This document shows, in pieces, positions 48,874 through 60,832 of a stretch of 64,000 nucleotides of DNA. The position numbers and the translations under genes are program-made. The notes under the pieces are model-generated. The model was not told where the DNA came from. It did no database searches and saw only the letters and a list, made by a program, of their open reading frames with translations. Source of the stretch: Apteryx mantelli (taxonomy: Eukaryota; Chordata; Aves; Apterygiformes; Apterygidae); contig NC_089994.1 in assembly GCF_036417845.1 (NCBI RefSeq), forward strand, positions 16,634,001 to 16,698,000, given 5' to 3'. Position 1 is the stretch's first letter; each line of letters begins with the position of its first letter.

Positions 48874-51800
48874 ACCTGTACTTAAAGAAAATAAACGCAC
48901 TATTCTGCTTCTGCCTTGCCATGTTGACTCCCCCATGCATGAACCGGGTGAACTATGGATTCGTTTTTAAAGAGAGATTTATAAATGTTGTTCTAACTCT
49001 TTATGGGGGAAAAAAAGTGTTGTTGTCTTAACATTGTGGATAGCTGATGTCTGGAGGAATGGATGGTGGGGTGCGCTTGCCCTGCGCGAGCCTTCCTCCT
49101 CTAGTGAGCACTGCGTAGATTGCTTCTTGTTAATGTTGAGTGGCGGCTACATAAATACGTGGAGAATAACACTGTAATTTTTGGTATTTGTCAGGGATGG
49201 ATAGAGAAGCACATTTCCTTTCTTTATTTGATGTTGGCATTTACTAGAAGATACTGCTTGTCCAATACATGTTGCATGGCGTGATACAAATTACTTGGGA
49301 TACACAGCAATTAGCACTTGGTTTCAGTGCTAGTGCTGTGCTCTCTAGAAAGCCTGACAGATGGTAAAAGTGAAAGCTTTCCCACCACTTTCCCCAGTGT
49401 GTTTTGCTGCCAAGTAATTATTATTTCACTGATTTCTCCAGCACCTTCTCCCATGGCAGTTACACATTTTATAGCCCACTAAACACCCATGACTAGTCTT
49501 ACTGTGATGTGGTATGGCCACATGAGTTGGACTGAGACTCTACTACACTCTTCTGTGGAAGAAAATAAAAGCAATACGTGTTTTAAAGTCCTCATGAGCT
49601 GGCATTATCTGAAGATAAGAATTGCCTGTTTTTCATTTAGGAATCTTTTTTAAAAAGAAGAAACTAAATGGAAATTATCACTGGATAATTTTTGTTTGCT
49701 TGAAAATCAGAACCACTACTGTTTTTTTCCAAGCCAAAGTGGTAACTATTTTATACTTTTATATAAATAAATATATTTTTTTAATAATCCTCAGATACAA
49801 GCAGCAAAAGGCACTTTCTCTATGTTGGATTCCCAAGTAATTAGCTATGCCTTGGATTTCCTTGTTTAGAAAGTCTTCTGCTTGCTGAAGTGTTGTATTT
49901 AATAACTTCTTACACCTTTTTGCTTCCAAAGGGTCTGGAGACTACTTCTCTTTATGCAAATTTATTTATAAGAGTAGGTTATTTGTAAATAATATTGCTG
50001 CTTACTTTTGGATACGTGCATCTTTGATAGAGTGAGGCTCCTGTGTCAACTTCTGGTTTCTTCCTGAAGCAAAAGCTTCCATTTGGTCTATTAGAGATGA
50101 GGTTTGTCCAAGAAAGATTGCAGCGTTTGTCCTGGGCTGCTTCAGAATTCCTGTAATTCCAGCTGCCCCTAGAAGGGAAATCTGGGGAATGCAGTCTTTC
50201 CTCTATGGAGAAGCTGTTGGCTTTAACGTGTACAAGCCCTTTTTGAACACGCAAGCTGAGAGCGGTTCAGATCTCATGGAACAAAACTTGAAGCCCCCTC
50301 GTAGCTCCCCGTGGACCATGGCGCTGGGATGTGGCGATGAGACGGGGTGAACGTGGCAGTGCGGCGGAGCTCGCCCCGACTGAGCCCGGGCGGAACGCGG
50401 TCTCTTACACCCAGCCGCCATCCCGGATTATCCCAGTGTATCTACAAACCCTGGGATGCGTTCAGGGAGTTGAGATGGCCGAGCGTAGAGCTTTCTACGG
50501 AAGCGCCCTGCTGGAGCGGATGGGGCTGATTCCTCGTGTCAGCGCTGCAGCGGCTGCGGATGTGCTGACCAGGCTGCCCGCGGTGCCCTTCCTATCCCGA
50601 GAAGGAGCTGAAAACCGCTGCTGGCTGCTTTTCAGTGCCGTTCTTGCAGGGACGTTTTCTGTTCGCAAGCAGAAAATCGCTTTCCACTTGCCATTTTCAC
50701 AAGTCCTTCTGGTATGCAGAGGACAAACTGGATTTTGTCTAGCTCTGCCATTACGCTACGTTTCAAGTATAAAAATACTATTCCTGATATAATTCTGATG
50801 ATGAGACTTGGGGCTACAATCCCGCAGGTGTTCGTTCGGGGAACGCGGGAAGGATTGCATTAGTAAGGCATTAATAAAGCAGCATTCCAAAACATGAAAT
50901 CTTCATAGCAGGCACAGAATTTCCTTGGGCATCCTCTACTAAAATAAGGCTCATTTTGGGAAAGGGGGTTCTTAAGCCTTAGTAAAGGACGCGAATCTGA
51001 CTCAATATTCACACTAGAACAAATGGTTGAAAAGGTGCTGTCAGACTTAATTTACAGACAGAAGTGTAATTTTTATGTACTTGAGTTGTAACTGTTATGA
51101 ATGGAGGTCCAGAAAATATATTTTCCTAGCTTATTTTGTAAAACTACTTGCTGTTCTGGATAAGTAGCTGATTTTATTTTGTGGATCTTTTACGAAGTGA
51201 CAAGAAGGGATTTTGGGTTTGGAAAATAGGGAATTAGAAGCTAGTGGTAGAAGCTACCTTATTTTTAACTTTTTAAACCTGGTAGGTTCCAAGCTAATGG
51301 GGCTGTTGCTACAGCTGCTTTTCTGACTATTTTCTGCACTTTAAGCTCTAGTATTGAGTATGTTTTCCAGCCATGGAAATGGTCATGGAAGTTACACTTT
51401 GGGCACAGTGTCAACTGTAACAGAGTCAGTAACCAAGACCCGAAAGTATGGCTGTAAACATTAGGAGTGCACTCGGAGTGGGTTTTTTTCCCTCTTTTTA
51501 AATCCCTTATTTATACTAATGGTATTAATCATTTACCTCAAGCGTTTTAAACTTGGTTATTGTATGTCACTGATTTAGATATAAAATACTTAAAATAATG
51601 AAATAAAAATATACTCAATTGTTGCTGATTATTTGTTATCTAGATGCCTATAAATATGCTTAATTTTCTTCACATCCCTTATCGTTCTTCAGCTTGGATT
51701 GTGGTAATCGTAGTTGTGGACTCCTGAGAATCTCTTAAATGTATTCAGCTACTCATTTCATGAGTATAAAGATGAAATTTCCTGTTCACACAGACAGGTA

Positions 51801-52811
51801 TAAAGAATATAAAGTATTTGGCATGCTTTTCCTCCTGTCAGCACTGCTTAAATGTGGGAAGTAAGAATGTCGTATTGTTATTCTTCTCCCTGAGTGTGTA
51901 AATAGAAAAGCAGGTTATCTTTCAGCTGCGAAAATATGAAGAGTCAAGGGGCCAAGTGAAGTGGAAACAGGACACATGATATTCAGAAATGCAGCTTAAA
52001 TCGGGTGAACTAATTACACCCTGTCGCAGGGTTTGTTTGCGGCCAGCGAGCCGGGCCGCCGCCGTGGTGCGCTCGCGTGGGTGGCGCTCGGCAGCGCTTC
52101 CCGAGCGAGCCGCTCGGCCGCCCGGTGCCCTGGGCGCGTTGTCCGTGCGGTGGTGCAGCGGCCGGCACGGGGCCGGGGACCAGCCAGGTCTGGCTCGTGG
52201 GTTAGTGCAGGAACAGAGCCGGGGTTAGATCCGCTGATCCGCGTCCCGGCGTGGTTGGGAGTGGGAGCCGGCCTCGCTTTACAGAACACGCACAGGGAAT
52301 GAGTAGCGTTGCATTAATGACAATATTAATAGCACTGCGATCTGTTACAACTTCACAAGGCACCTCAGTTCCCAGGTGTGTATTGGGCTAAGTTACCCTT
52401 GGGAGGGGAAAGGGCTTATTTGCCTTAGAAAAAAGCAGGGTTTCTATTCTATGCTATAGAAGCAGAGCCCTGGAGAACTACAGTCTATGTGAAAGACCTT
52501 GAAAGCAACAGGAGCACTATTTCTTTATAGGAGGAGGAGGAAACCGTGGAGGAGCTGAGCAACAAGTCACCGCGCTTGTCTTGCAGCGTTTTGCTGTCTT
52601 TTCAAATAATTGGGGCTTGCTAGGAGGTGTCTGAGCCAAGCCGCCTGCCGAGTGAAGCACAGGTGGGCAGTCTCGAGGGGAGGCAGGGAGGGAGGCAGGC
52701 TGACCGCAATCCAATATGCCACGGTGCGGATTTGAGACACAAATGAGTAACTCAGGATTTTGCTCTTATTTTGCATCCTTTTTTTTTTTTTTCTTCAGGA
52801 TCCAGTTAATA
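48874..52811. other. 3' regions of convergent ORAI1 and MORN3
   Basis: The 3.9 kb between the ORAI1 stop (plus) and the MORN3 stop (minus) must hold both 3'UTRs. It is mostly AT-rich but contains two CpG-dense patches, about 50320-50620 and 52025-52310, that belong to neither gene's 5' end. A 153-codon frame at 50331-50792 begins with GTG, matches no family I recognise and is not called as a gene. A minus-strand AATAAA near 51174 could be the MORN3 poly(A) signal, but this is weak. Confidence 0.6.
49564..49569 (+). terminator. ORAI1: Candidate ORAI1 poly(A) signal
   Basis: A plus-strand AATAAA lies 0.7 kb after the ORAI1 stop, within ggaagaaaataaaagc, and a TG-rich stretch (acgtgtttt) follows. 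A further AATAAA is at 49766-49771. Another at 48890-48895 is only 17 nt after the stop and less likely. Which is used cannot be told from the sequence. Confidence 0.45.
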
Positions 52812-52880
52812 TTATTTTTGGCTGTCATCAAACATTGCTTGGGCCTCCTCTAAAACACCATCTGGATCAGCTAGTTCAAT
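52812..52880 (-). CDS. MORN3: MORN3 coding exon 5 (C-terminus)
   Basis: The reverse complement gives acceptor tttttatttag, then IELADPDGVLEEAQAMFDDS followed by QK and TAA (residues 217-238). The human C-terminus has ILDPDGVLAEALAMF at the same place, so the exon is secure although it is only 69 nt and lies 3.3 kb from exon 4. The phase is 0 on the 5' side, matching the end of exon 4. Confidence 0.93.
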   Translation of the reverse strand: MELADPDGVLEEAQAMFDDSQK

Positions 52881-55800
52881 CTAAATAAAAAGAATACAAA
52901 TCAATTATGCAGTGTAGTTAAGCTTAGGGTTTATAAATACTGATTACTTAAGCATTAATGGAGAGTCTCCCATGTAGCAGGACTTTAGTTTATATCACAG
53001 CCTTTCAATTACTGTTTTAGAAACATTGCTGCACTTTTCTAATTTTACTAGCGTTTTGAATGTCAGTTTGTCTCCTTGCAGTAGCTGTGCATGGAGTGTG
53101 TTGATTCTCTTTTAGCAACGACATGTTCCTGGACAAAACTGTCTTTGATTTCTAACCTGTTGGGTCACACCTGTAGCTGTAATAGGTGAATACTTTGCAG
53201 TCATCTGAGTGAGCATCAGTAAATCAGGTGAAACCAGGAGTCAGTCGTGTCCAGGAACCTGCATGTAACTGGATACAGATTCTCAAAGGGAAAGCACCAA
53301 AACCTTGCATTACTGACCAGGAACTTGTCACCTGAGTCCAGCTTGCTTTATATCCTCATGTTTTCTGGGAGGTTCAAATATGTTTTTCTCCCAGGCAGAA
53401 GACATCCAGTCCTTTTCTTATTTATTTTGTTTTGCTTCCTGAAGTCTTGGCTCAGTAACTATAATGGCAGATATCCCGGGTCCATTGTGTTGTGCCTTTC
53501 CTCTCTACAGTTACTTCCCTCTCTCTAGAGCTTTCTGCTGTTGCAGTTTTCCCAAGAGATTATGAAGAGAGGGTCAATTCGGAGGATAACACCCTGCAAC
53601 AACACACCTATTAAAAACTGGTTCCAGGCTCAGTAAGTGTCAAAAACCCAAGTTGACCGGTAGTAATTATTACAAAAAATGTATAAAGTGACTGAGCAAA
53701 TTAATCAAAAGAATTCATCCACCCTTGGCTCGGGAAGTCCCTAAGCTGCAAAGCGTGGGAGCATCTTGGCGGTCGTGGCGCTGCGTGCTCAGCCTGCTCT
53801 TCTGGTGTCCACCGCTGGCTGGTGCTGAAGACCGGAGGCCGTTCCTGCTCCGTCTCCTCTCGGATCTGCCGTTGCCCGTCTTGTGTTCTCGGTATGCAGG
53901 GTAACGAGGACTGAACGCTCAATAAAATAGTACCACAAATTCAACGTGTCCAGCGCTGTTTTCTGTTCTTTCCCTGGTAAGCTTTATGGTGGTCTTCCTG
54001 CCCAGCCGTCCAGCCTGTGCTGATTCCCGGCTCCCTCTCTATTAGTGACTTGGAGCAAGGCGTGCAAGCGACTTGATTTGTAGCGTGTATTTCTTTGTGA
54101 ATAAGGTTCAAATTCTGCCTTCCTGCTACCCCATCGTCTATGTGTTGAATTCTTCCCAAGCTTTTTTACTCTCTAGTTTCCAGCTGTTTTATGTCCTGCC
54201 CAACCTTTGCACCCGTTTGCTCCTTTTACCTGTTTGCTAATGAAGACGCAAAATGACACCTCTTTCATACAGAATCTCAGATCTTGTCTTGCTATTAGCC
54301 TTTTGCCAGGCAAAAGCTGACTATTTATTCCATCTCTGGTTTTGACAATTTCTACCTTTCACCCTACATCTACGTTTCTTTAACAGCTTCTTGTGAAGGT
54401 AATTTGACAAAGGCTTAATAAAAATCTGAACTCAAATTTTCTCCTTTGTCTGTTATTTCCTTCATATTCTGAGAGTTAAATTTGTCTCTTCCAATTGGAA
54501 GTGTAGTAACAGCAGCGAAAGTTGATGCTTCCTTTTTGTTCACAGAGCAGGAAGAAAACTGGGTCAGATCTTGGTCTTGGGGGAGTTTAAATAAACAGCT
54601 AGGCCTGAACATCCTGCCTTAGCAAAACGGTAAATCATCCAACTACTTTTGGGCTAGGCCGTTGAAGAAGCAGTTCTCTTGGGTGACCTTTGACAAACCT
54701 CTCAAGGTAAACATTTTTAGTTACAGAAGTACTGCTCCTTTCACTCTTTTTGCAACCAAGTGCTGGACTGTTTTTCCATGGTGAGTATTTGGTGTTTATT
54801 ATTTTACACTGCTGCGGGTGTACCTAGTACTTGGAGAATTCCCTGACTTGTCAAAAATGTCCGTGCTCGGAGAGCCCGTGCTATAACGGGTGAAGGAAAC
54901 CAAAGCTGTAACAAACAACCGTGAGCTTTGGTGAAGCTTGCCCGATACTGTATGCAACAACCGTGTCCCTTTACCTGTTGCGGGGGACCAGGGAGCCAAC
55001 AGCACCTGATTCTGCTGGCCAGGGCCATGCTGTTCCCCGCGTTATTGGAATAGCGCAGTGCTACGCGTTGAGATCAGGCCTTTGAGCTGTGCTTCTGGGG
55101 TGCAGACAGAGATGTTCTGCCAGGAGTGTGTTACAGCCATCGGTTCCCAGCTGTGCACTGACACGAACGCATTTCTCTGCCAAGCGGGTCTAATCTCGTT
55201 CCTGGGGTGGTGTCTTAGCGGGTCGCTGCTGCTGGAACTTTTTTTGCATAGCCACGGCGACAAGGGAACCTGACACTGAAGAAAAGCTCTTGAGGACCCT
55301 GGTGGGAAAGTAGGACTGTCTATTTGTGCTCTGGAAAGTGGTGAATCGTGAGGTGTGCTGTTTGTCATCAGTCCCCTGCAGGCTTTAGCTGCATCTTGTT
55401 AAGAGACGATGTGAGCTTAACTGGGATGTAAGGCTCCAGTGTATCCACCAGCTTGCGTGCCTCCTGTTGCAGCGGGGTGTCCATGTGCTCCATCGTGCCT
55501 ATCACAAGGTCTCGGGAGGATGACTAGGACTGGCTCTTCTTCTGCACCTCCCTTGTCAATCGTCTGCTTCCTTAAGGGAAAAGGGGAGCAGAAGATGCTG
55601 GTTCTTGGATATCCCTCCGTCTGCCTTAAGGCTGGGTGGGAAGCTGTGCTCCGCTGCCCACTAAGCTGGTGGACACAGAAGAGCCCCTAGCTCAGCATGA
55701 CTGGGTGAAGGACGTAGCTGATACTAGCACCGCAGCTGCTAGGGCTTCGGTGAGGTCTAGTCAGCATGAGCAGTTTGGCTTGGAGAAATCACCTGGTTTT

Positions 55801-56155
55801 GACGCAAATCCCACTATTGTCTCTGTCTCTATTGTCTCCGTTTCCTTTGTGTTGGTTCAGGTCTCTAAGCAGTTTTGGTGCAGGAGAACTACATTTTTTC
55901 AGATGTGCAGGCAAGTAACAGAGGCTCCAAAGCTGGGCTCACACAGGTCACTTGGTGCTAAATAGGCTTTTTGTCCCAAAAGGGCCATTTAGGACACTGC
56001 TGGCCAAAAGAATTTGAGCACGCAGGCAGCGAGCCTGGAGCCCACGTGAGCAATCGCTTGAAGAATGAAACGCTACCTGGACAGATGCCTTGAGCTCTGA
56101 TGAATGCTGTTAATGAAAAACATCATTAGCAAAAATGAAATTTCCAAGCAATTAC
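52881..56155 (-). other. MORN3: MORN3 intron 4
   Basis: This 3.3-kb intron lies between coding exons 4 and 5. It is of mixed composition with no exon or clear repeat recognised. A plus-strand AATAAA near 53923 is probably incidental. Confidence 0.75.
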
Positions 56156-56340
56156 CTTAGGGATTGGATATTGAGTAGGGGTAGGAGCTTCATCTCTGCC
56201 AAAGTCAATCATAATTCCATATTTTGGTATATCTGCTGCCCAGACACCTTCAAACAACTGTCCCGTATCCAAGTAGAAAAATTTCCCTGGTCCGTGCTTC
56301 TTTCCATCTTTCCAGCCTCCTTCATACCGATTTTCATTTG
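56156..56340 (-). CDS. MORN3: MORN3 coding exon 4
   Basis: A 185-nt minus-strand exon with acceptor taattgcag and donor gtaatt. It completes residue 155 (Pro, CCA across the junction) and encodes residues 156-216. Two MORN motifs are visible: YEGGWKDGKKHGPG from residue 160 and FEGVW from residue 184. They are followed by M-I-D-F-G-R-D-E-A-P-T-P-T-Q-Y-P-I-P-K, near-identical to human MORN3 (MIDFGRDEAPEPTQFPIP). The exon is of ordinary base composition, in contrast to the extremely GC-rich exon 3. Confidence 0.96.
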
Positions 56341-58966
56341 CTGCAATTAAATACATGAACAGACCATGAAATTTGCACCATTTCATTAGGTGGTTACAAA
56401 TGAAACCAATCGACACAGAAACCCAACATGAGTAGATCATCTGTTTGCCTCCTGATTTGGCCCCTGTCGGTAATTTTGAGGGAGATGCAGCATGGCATGT
56501 CGTTTTGTTTTAACCGTGCCCTATTTGCTGTGCCTCGGAGTGAGAAAATTCTGCAGCTAAAGCCCACTCTTACTTACTTGGAACACTGAAGGCACTCACT
56601 TTCTTTGTTCTTCTCCTGGTGATATTCATTTTTCATGTATATTCTGAGTGAATGAGCTCAGGATAAGGAACAAGTAGCTGAATCGCTCTTAATGACATGA
56701 AAAATTGCAGGACCCAAGTTTCAGAGTTGTCACTGCCACCAATCACACTGGAATTGCAGCTTGCAGAGGTTTGCTCCTCTGGGCAAAGAGCAGTAGCACT
56801 GTGTGATCTTTGTCCAGTCAAAATAATCTTAATTTTAAATAATACTTGTAGTTTTATGTTTTCTCAATGAATTACAGCTCAGGAATCACTGTGGATGTCT
56901 AAACAGTTCATGCAAGCAGTTACAGACTGTTTTTCCAGCTGTGTTGCATCTCTTCGTGTTTTTCTGCAAGTCGAGAGAGATTTTTTTGGGGCACTGAGCT
57001 GCTCTCCAAGAATCCATTCACGAATGGGAAAGGCCTATTCCGAATAGGCAAGCCAAAGAGAGCACATTTGTCCAGTGACGCTGGTGGAGAAGGCTGATCA
57101 TGTCCACGCCTGTGTGGGTGGGCTGGGACATATCGAGGTGACCCTGTTCTCACTGGGAGATTCCTCTGCTGTCTCCTTTTCTCAGACAATTTTCCTGTAT
57201 TTTCTTTTCTGGCCAAAAAATGCAGGGATTTCTGACCAAACTACTCGGTGGAAATGTATCCGGGTGTCAGGTGAATTCACCGTTCTTTGTGGCAGGAGGT
57301 GGCAGAAATGCCAGGACCCAGCACCCGTGCTGCAGAGCTGGTTGGGGGCTGCCGGAATGGGGTAAGGCAGGAGGAAGACGAGAAGACTGCTCCTGGTAGG
57401 CAGCGCCGTGAGGCTCTCCAGGCGCTCGTGTGGTTTATAGGACGGAGCCAGGGCGGTGGTGACCTTCATCTGCCCTGTTGCATGCTCATCCTCAACACCT
57501 GCCCTGCCTAACAGTGGGAGCAGCCGGGCTTGCGTCCTCCAGCCACCAACAGCTTAGAAACGCCCGCAATCGGCCCGGCCGTGGCGGAGGGGAGCGTCGC
57601 CCGCGCTGGCTGCCCCGCGGCGCTCGGCTGCTCCCCTCCGCTCTCCTCCCAAGGCGCTCCGGGCACCGGCTCGCTCGCCGCCGAGGTCTCGACCGCGGAC
57701 GTGCGATGGGCTGGTTTAAAACCCTCCTGCAACGGAGCGCGGCGGCGCCAGCAGATCCGGGTGGCTCTCCCGGCCGCGATCGCCCTCTCCGGGCGCGCTG
57801 CCAGCACGAGCAATTTAATCTTGAGCTGCAGCTCATCGTGACCTCCGCCGAAGAGCTCCTTTTCTTTCACCCTTGCAAAGCAGCCGGCAAGTGGGCGCGC
57901 TGCCAGCGGCTGAGCTCAATGCATTAAGCTTGTGGGTATGAAATAATTGCTCTGGCTAATTTTAACCGAAAGGAATCCAGCTCGCAATCAGTTCCAGGCT
58001 TCGCTCGAAGTGACTGGGCGCTGAAACAGAGCATCCGCAGCGGCGCAGCCGGCAGGGGCGGTTAATTCACAATCCGCCGAGAAGGACTTTGACAGAACCC
58101 GCAGAGGATGACTGTGACGGGAGCGGAGCAGATAAGTCGGATGACTTACCCACAGAAGCGTGCGTTGATTTTATCAGTATGAGCCGCTGGTCCAAAGTGA
58201 ATCCGCAGTCAGGAGAGACAGTGCTGCCTTGCACGTGATGCGTAGCGAAGGTGCTGCTGATTCCTCCTAGCTGCTTTGCTTAGTTAACTCCTAGCCTTGA
58301 AACTACTTCCAGGAAAAGAGCAGTAGATGAATAACATGCCAGAGGAGAGAGTATTTCTTCAAATATCCCTGGAACACACTGTCTTGTATTGCAGAGGTTT
58401 GGGATTCTTGCCTTTGGGGACAAATGGACTAAACTCCAAGCAAAGCAAATTAAAAAAAAATCCGAATTTCTATTTTTATGATGAGATTGTCCCCAGCATT
58501 CCCAATCTGTGATGTGCTCAGTGTTATTTCTGGGAAGGGATGGAGCACTAATGAAACCCCTATGTTCATGCAACAAGAGCCAGTGTCGGAAGTGGGAGAG
58601 GGCATGGAGCGAACGCTAAAAGAAAACTTCTCTTCTTTTATACTAGAAACTAGACTCCTCTTTGGCATGCGGTAGTTGGAAAGCACGTCTGGCAAAGTGC
58701 CTGGCTTGAAAAGAGAGATTTGCTCTTCTCTGACCCAACAGTATATTATCGCTAACCCCAACCATCCCAGGCATTTGAACATAAATCACAGCAAAAATCA
58801 GCTTTCGCTCGCGCGTGGGCTTGAGCAATGCAACGCCTGCCCTCGCCCGGGTCGCGCCGCCTCCAGCCCAAAACCCGGCGCGGGGGAGCCACCCCCTGGC
58901 TCCTGAAACACCGGCCGGGGGGACGGCGAGGTGCCGCGGGGCGCGGGCCAGGCGGGCGGTACTCAC
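56341..58966 (-). other. MORN3: MORN3 intron 3, with internal CpG patch
   Basis: This 2.6-kb intron lies between coding exons 4 and 3. It contains a CpG-dense patch at about 57530-57900, and CpG density rises again next to exon 3. Frames of 100-150 codons in the patch (57478-57927 plus, 57508-57870 minus) are compositional and match no family I know. Confidence 0.7.
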
Positions 58967-59126
58967 GCAGGCGCAGCATCCCCTGGCCGCAGGGCTGGTC
59001 CCCCAGCCACTGCCCTTCGTAGATGGAGCCGTCGCGGCGGTAGAGGCGGCCCCAGCCGCTGCGCAGCCCGCCGCGCCACTCGCCCTCGTAGTACTCGCCG
59101 CCGGCGTAAAACCTCGTCCCGTAGCC
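58967..59126 (-). CDS. MORN3: MORN3 coding exon 3
   Basis: A 160-nt minus-strand exon with acceptor ctgccgtccag and donor gtgagt. It encodes residues 102-154 (G-Y-G-T-R-F-Y ... G-M-L-R-L) plus one base. MORN motifs begin at YEGEW (residue 114) and YEGQW (residue 137); the end of the third motif is completed at its 5' edge. Third codon positions are almost all G or C, unlike exons 4 and 5. Human has GYGIQFF and GEGMLRLK at the matching ends. Confidence 0.95.
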
Positions 59127-60674
59127 CTGGACGGCAGCACAGAGGTGCCCGTGAGCGGCCGCCCGGCTTCCACCCGCCCCGGCTGCGCCTGATCCCCGCT
59201 TTCTCTTCTCAACCCGGCACGCGGCTTGGTGCCGGGGGCAGATTTGGTTGGCGAACTTCCGAACGAAGCCCACTAGGTGTATAACTTGGGAATTAAGCGT
59301 AGAACTGAGGAACGCCAAGGAGCTATTTGCCTTAGGTGTGTGTTTGCCAGCTAAGAGGAGCCCAGAGGTATCCCTGCACCAGGAGCCGCTATCGTCGAGA
59401 AATGTTTGCCTAGTATTAGTGAGGTTTTTTCCATAGGAGGAAAACAGTAGTTTCTCTCTGCAAAAAAATAAAATCACCTCTGGAAATAACCAATTTTTTG
59501 GAGCATGAATTTCATTAAACGTCATGGATGTAAATGGGAGGCTTTTAGAGCAGGAAAAAAAACCCTAGTAAGGTTTGGCTGACATTAGAAATCTTTCACC
59601 AAAGCTCAATTATCCAAAATATATTCTCAAAGAATGAGAAAGGAAGCTCCCTTGGAGAGACTCGAGCCATAGAGCCACATGCCAATTAGGAACGTAAGAG
59701 GCTATTAATTTAATTAAGGCCATACACAAAGGGTAACACAATGTTTCCACTGGCAGATCAGAAAATGTTCCTGAAAGGATTTTGCACATAAGATTGCAGT
59801 CATTTTTACCAGATGACTTCCTCATTATGTTTTCTTTAGAAAAACTGGTGATTTATATGACAGGCTTAATTTCCAAAAGAACTTGGGTTATTTGTCTAAC
59901 ATGCTGTAAAGCTGGGAAAAGAGCAGGTCTAAGAAGGTATGTTTTCTTGCAGTGCTTGTAAAACATGCTCTATCAGCAAGTTCCTCCGGCCGCTTTAAAC
60001 ACGGTAGTAATTAAATTAATGGGTGGGGAAGATTAAGCCGCAGGATACCAAACCTCTCCTGCCTGCCCGGCTGAGCTGCAGGTGAGCCGGGCAGTCGTGG
60101 CTCGTGCGGGACTCCAGGTGCCCCCGGACGCGTTCCCGCACCGAAAATGCCCGGCACGGCAAATGCCGACCGTGCCCTCTTGGCCATGCTGAGGTTTTAT
60201 CGGTGACGGGTTTTACTCTTGAAGCTTCTACTCTTTCAGCAGGCTCAAACTAAAGTATAAAGGAAGCCCAAGCCCGGGGGAAAGCCCCTCTCAGAAATCA
60301 CAGTATTTCTGTTGCGTTGCTGGCTTTGGGACGCAACACAGCTCCTGCAATATCTAAGGCGGAAAAGTGAGTAAAGTTGGGTCAGCCAAAGCCGGTGGGG
60401 GCAGGAGAAGACTCTCCCCCACGGGAACGAAGGCCGAAATAAGAAAGCTTTTAGTCTTGCTTTCTTTTTCTTGTTCCGCGTACTCATTTCCCCCAAATCT
60501 TTCTGCACCTTCAGTTCAGGCTCAGAGTACAGATGCCATTGGAAAAATCAGTATTTACAGTGACCTTTTTGCATGCGTGCACCCAAATCTTCCCCACGTT
60601 TTGGGGCCCACGTCGCTGTGGGTGCTTCCTAGCCGTAGGCAGGGTTGGGGGGAGGCCGAGGAAATCTCACTTAC
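59127..60674 (-). other. MORN3: MORN3 intron 2
   Basis: A 1.5-kb intron, CpG-rich beside exon 3, AT-rich in the middle and mixed near exon 2. Nothing else is recognised. Confidence 0.75.
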
Positions 60675-60832
60675 GCATTTTTTGTCATTTTTCCACCAGC
60701 CCGTGTACACTTTCTTGTATTCCTTGGTGACAGGGTCAGGAATGCTGTATGAGCCATAACCATCCCGTTTCCCAAACTTCCAGTCGCCGTTATAGATGGC
60801 TCCCGTGCGTTTCCATATCTGCGTGCCTTTAC
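60675..60832 (-). CDS. MORN3: MORN3 coding exon 2
   Basis: A 158-nt minus-strand exon with acceptor ttttaaaacag and donor gtaagt. It completes Gly49 and encodes residues 50-101, starting K-G-T-Q-I-W-K-R-T-G-A-I and ending W-W-K-N-D-K-K-C. MORN motifs start at YNGDWKFGKRDGYG (residue 62) and YTGWW (residue 91). The human equivalents are KGTQVWKKKGAIYEGDWKFG and YSGWWKGDKKS. Cys101 replaces the human Ser. Confidence 0.96.

Noticed and set aside
50331-50792. 153-codon plus-strand frame
   Set aside because: It begins with GTG, lies in a CpG-rich patch, and resembles no protein family. Without conservation or transcript evidence it is not called.
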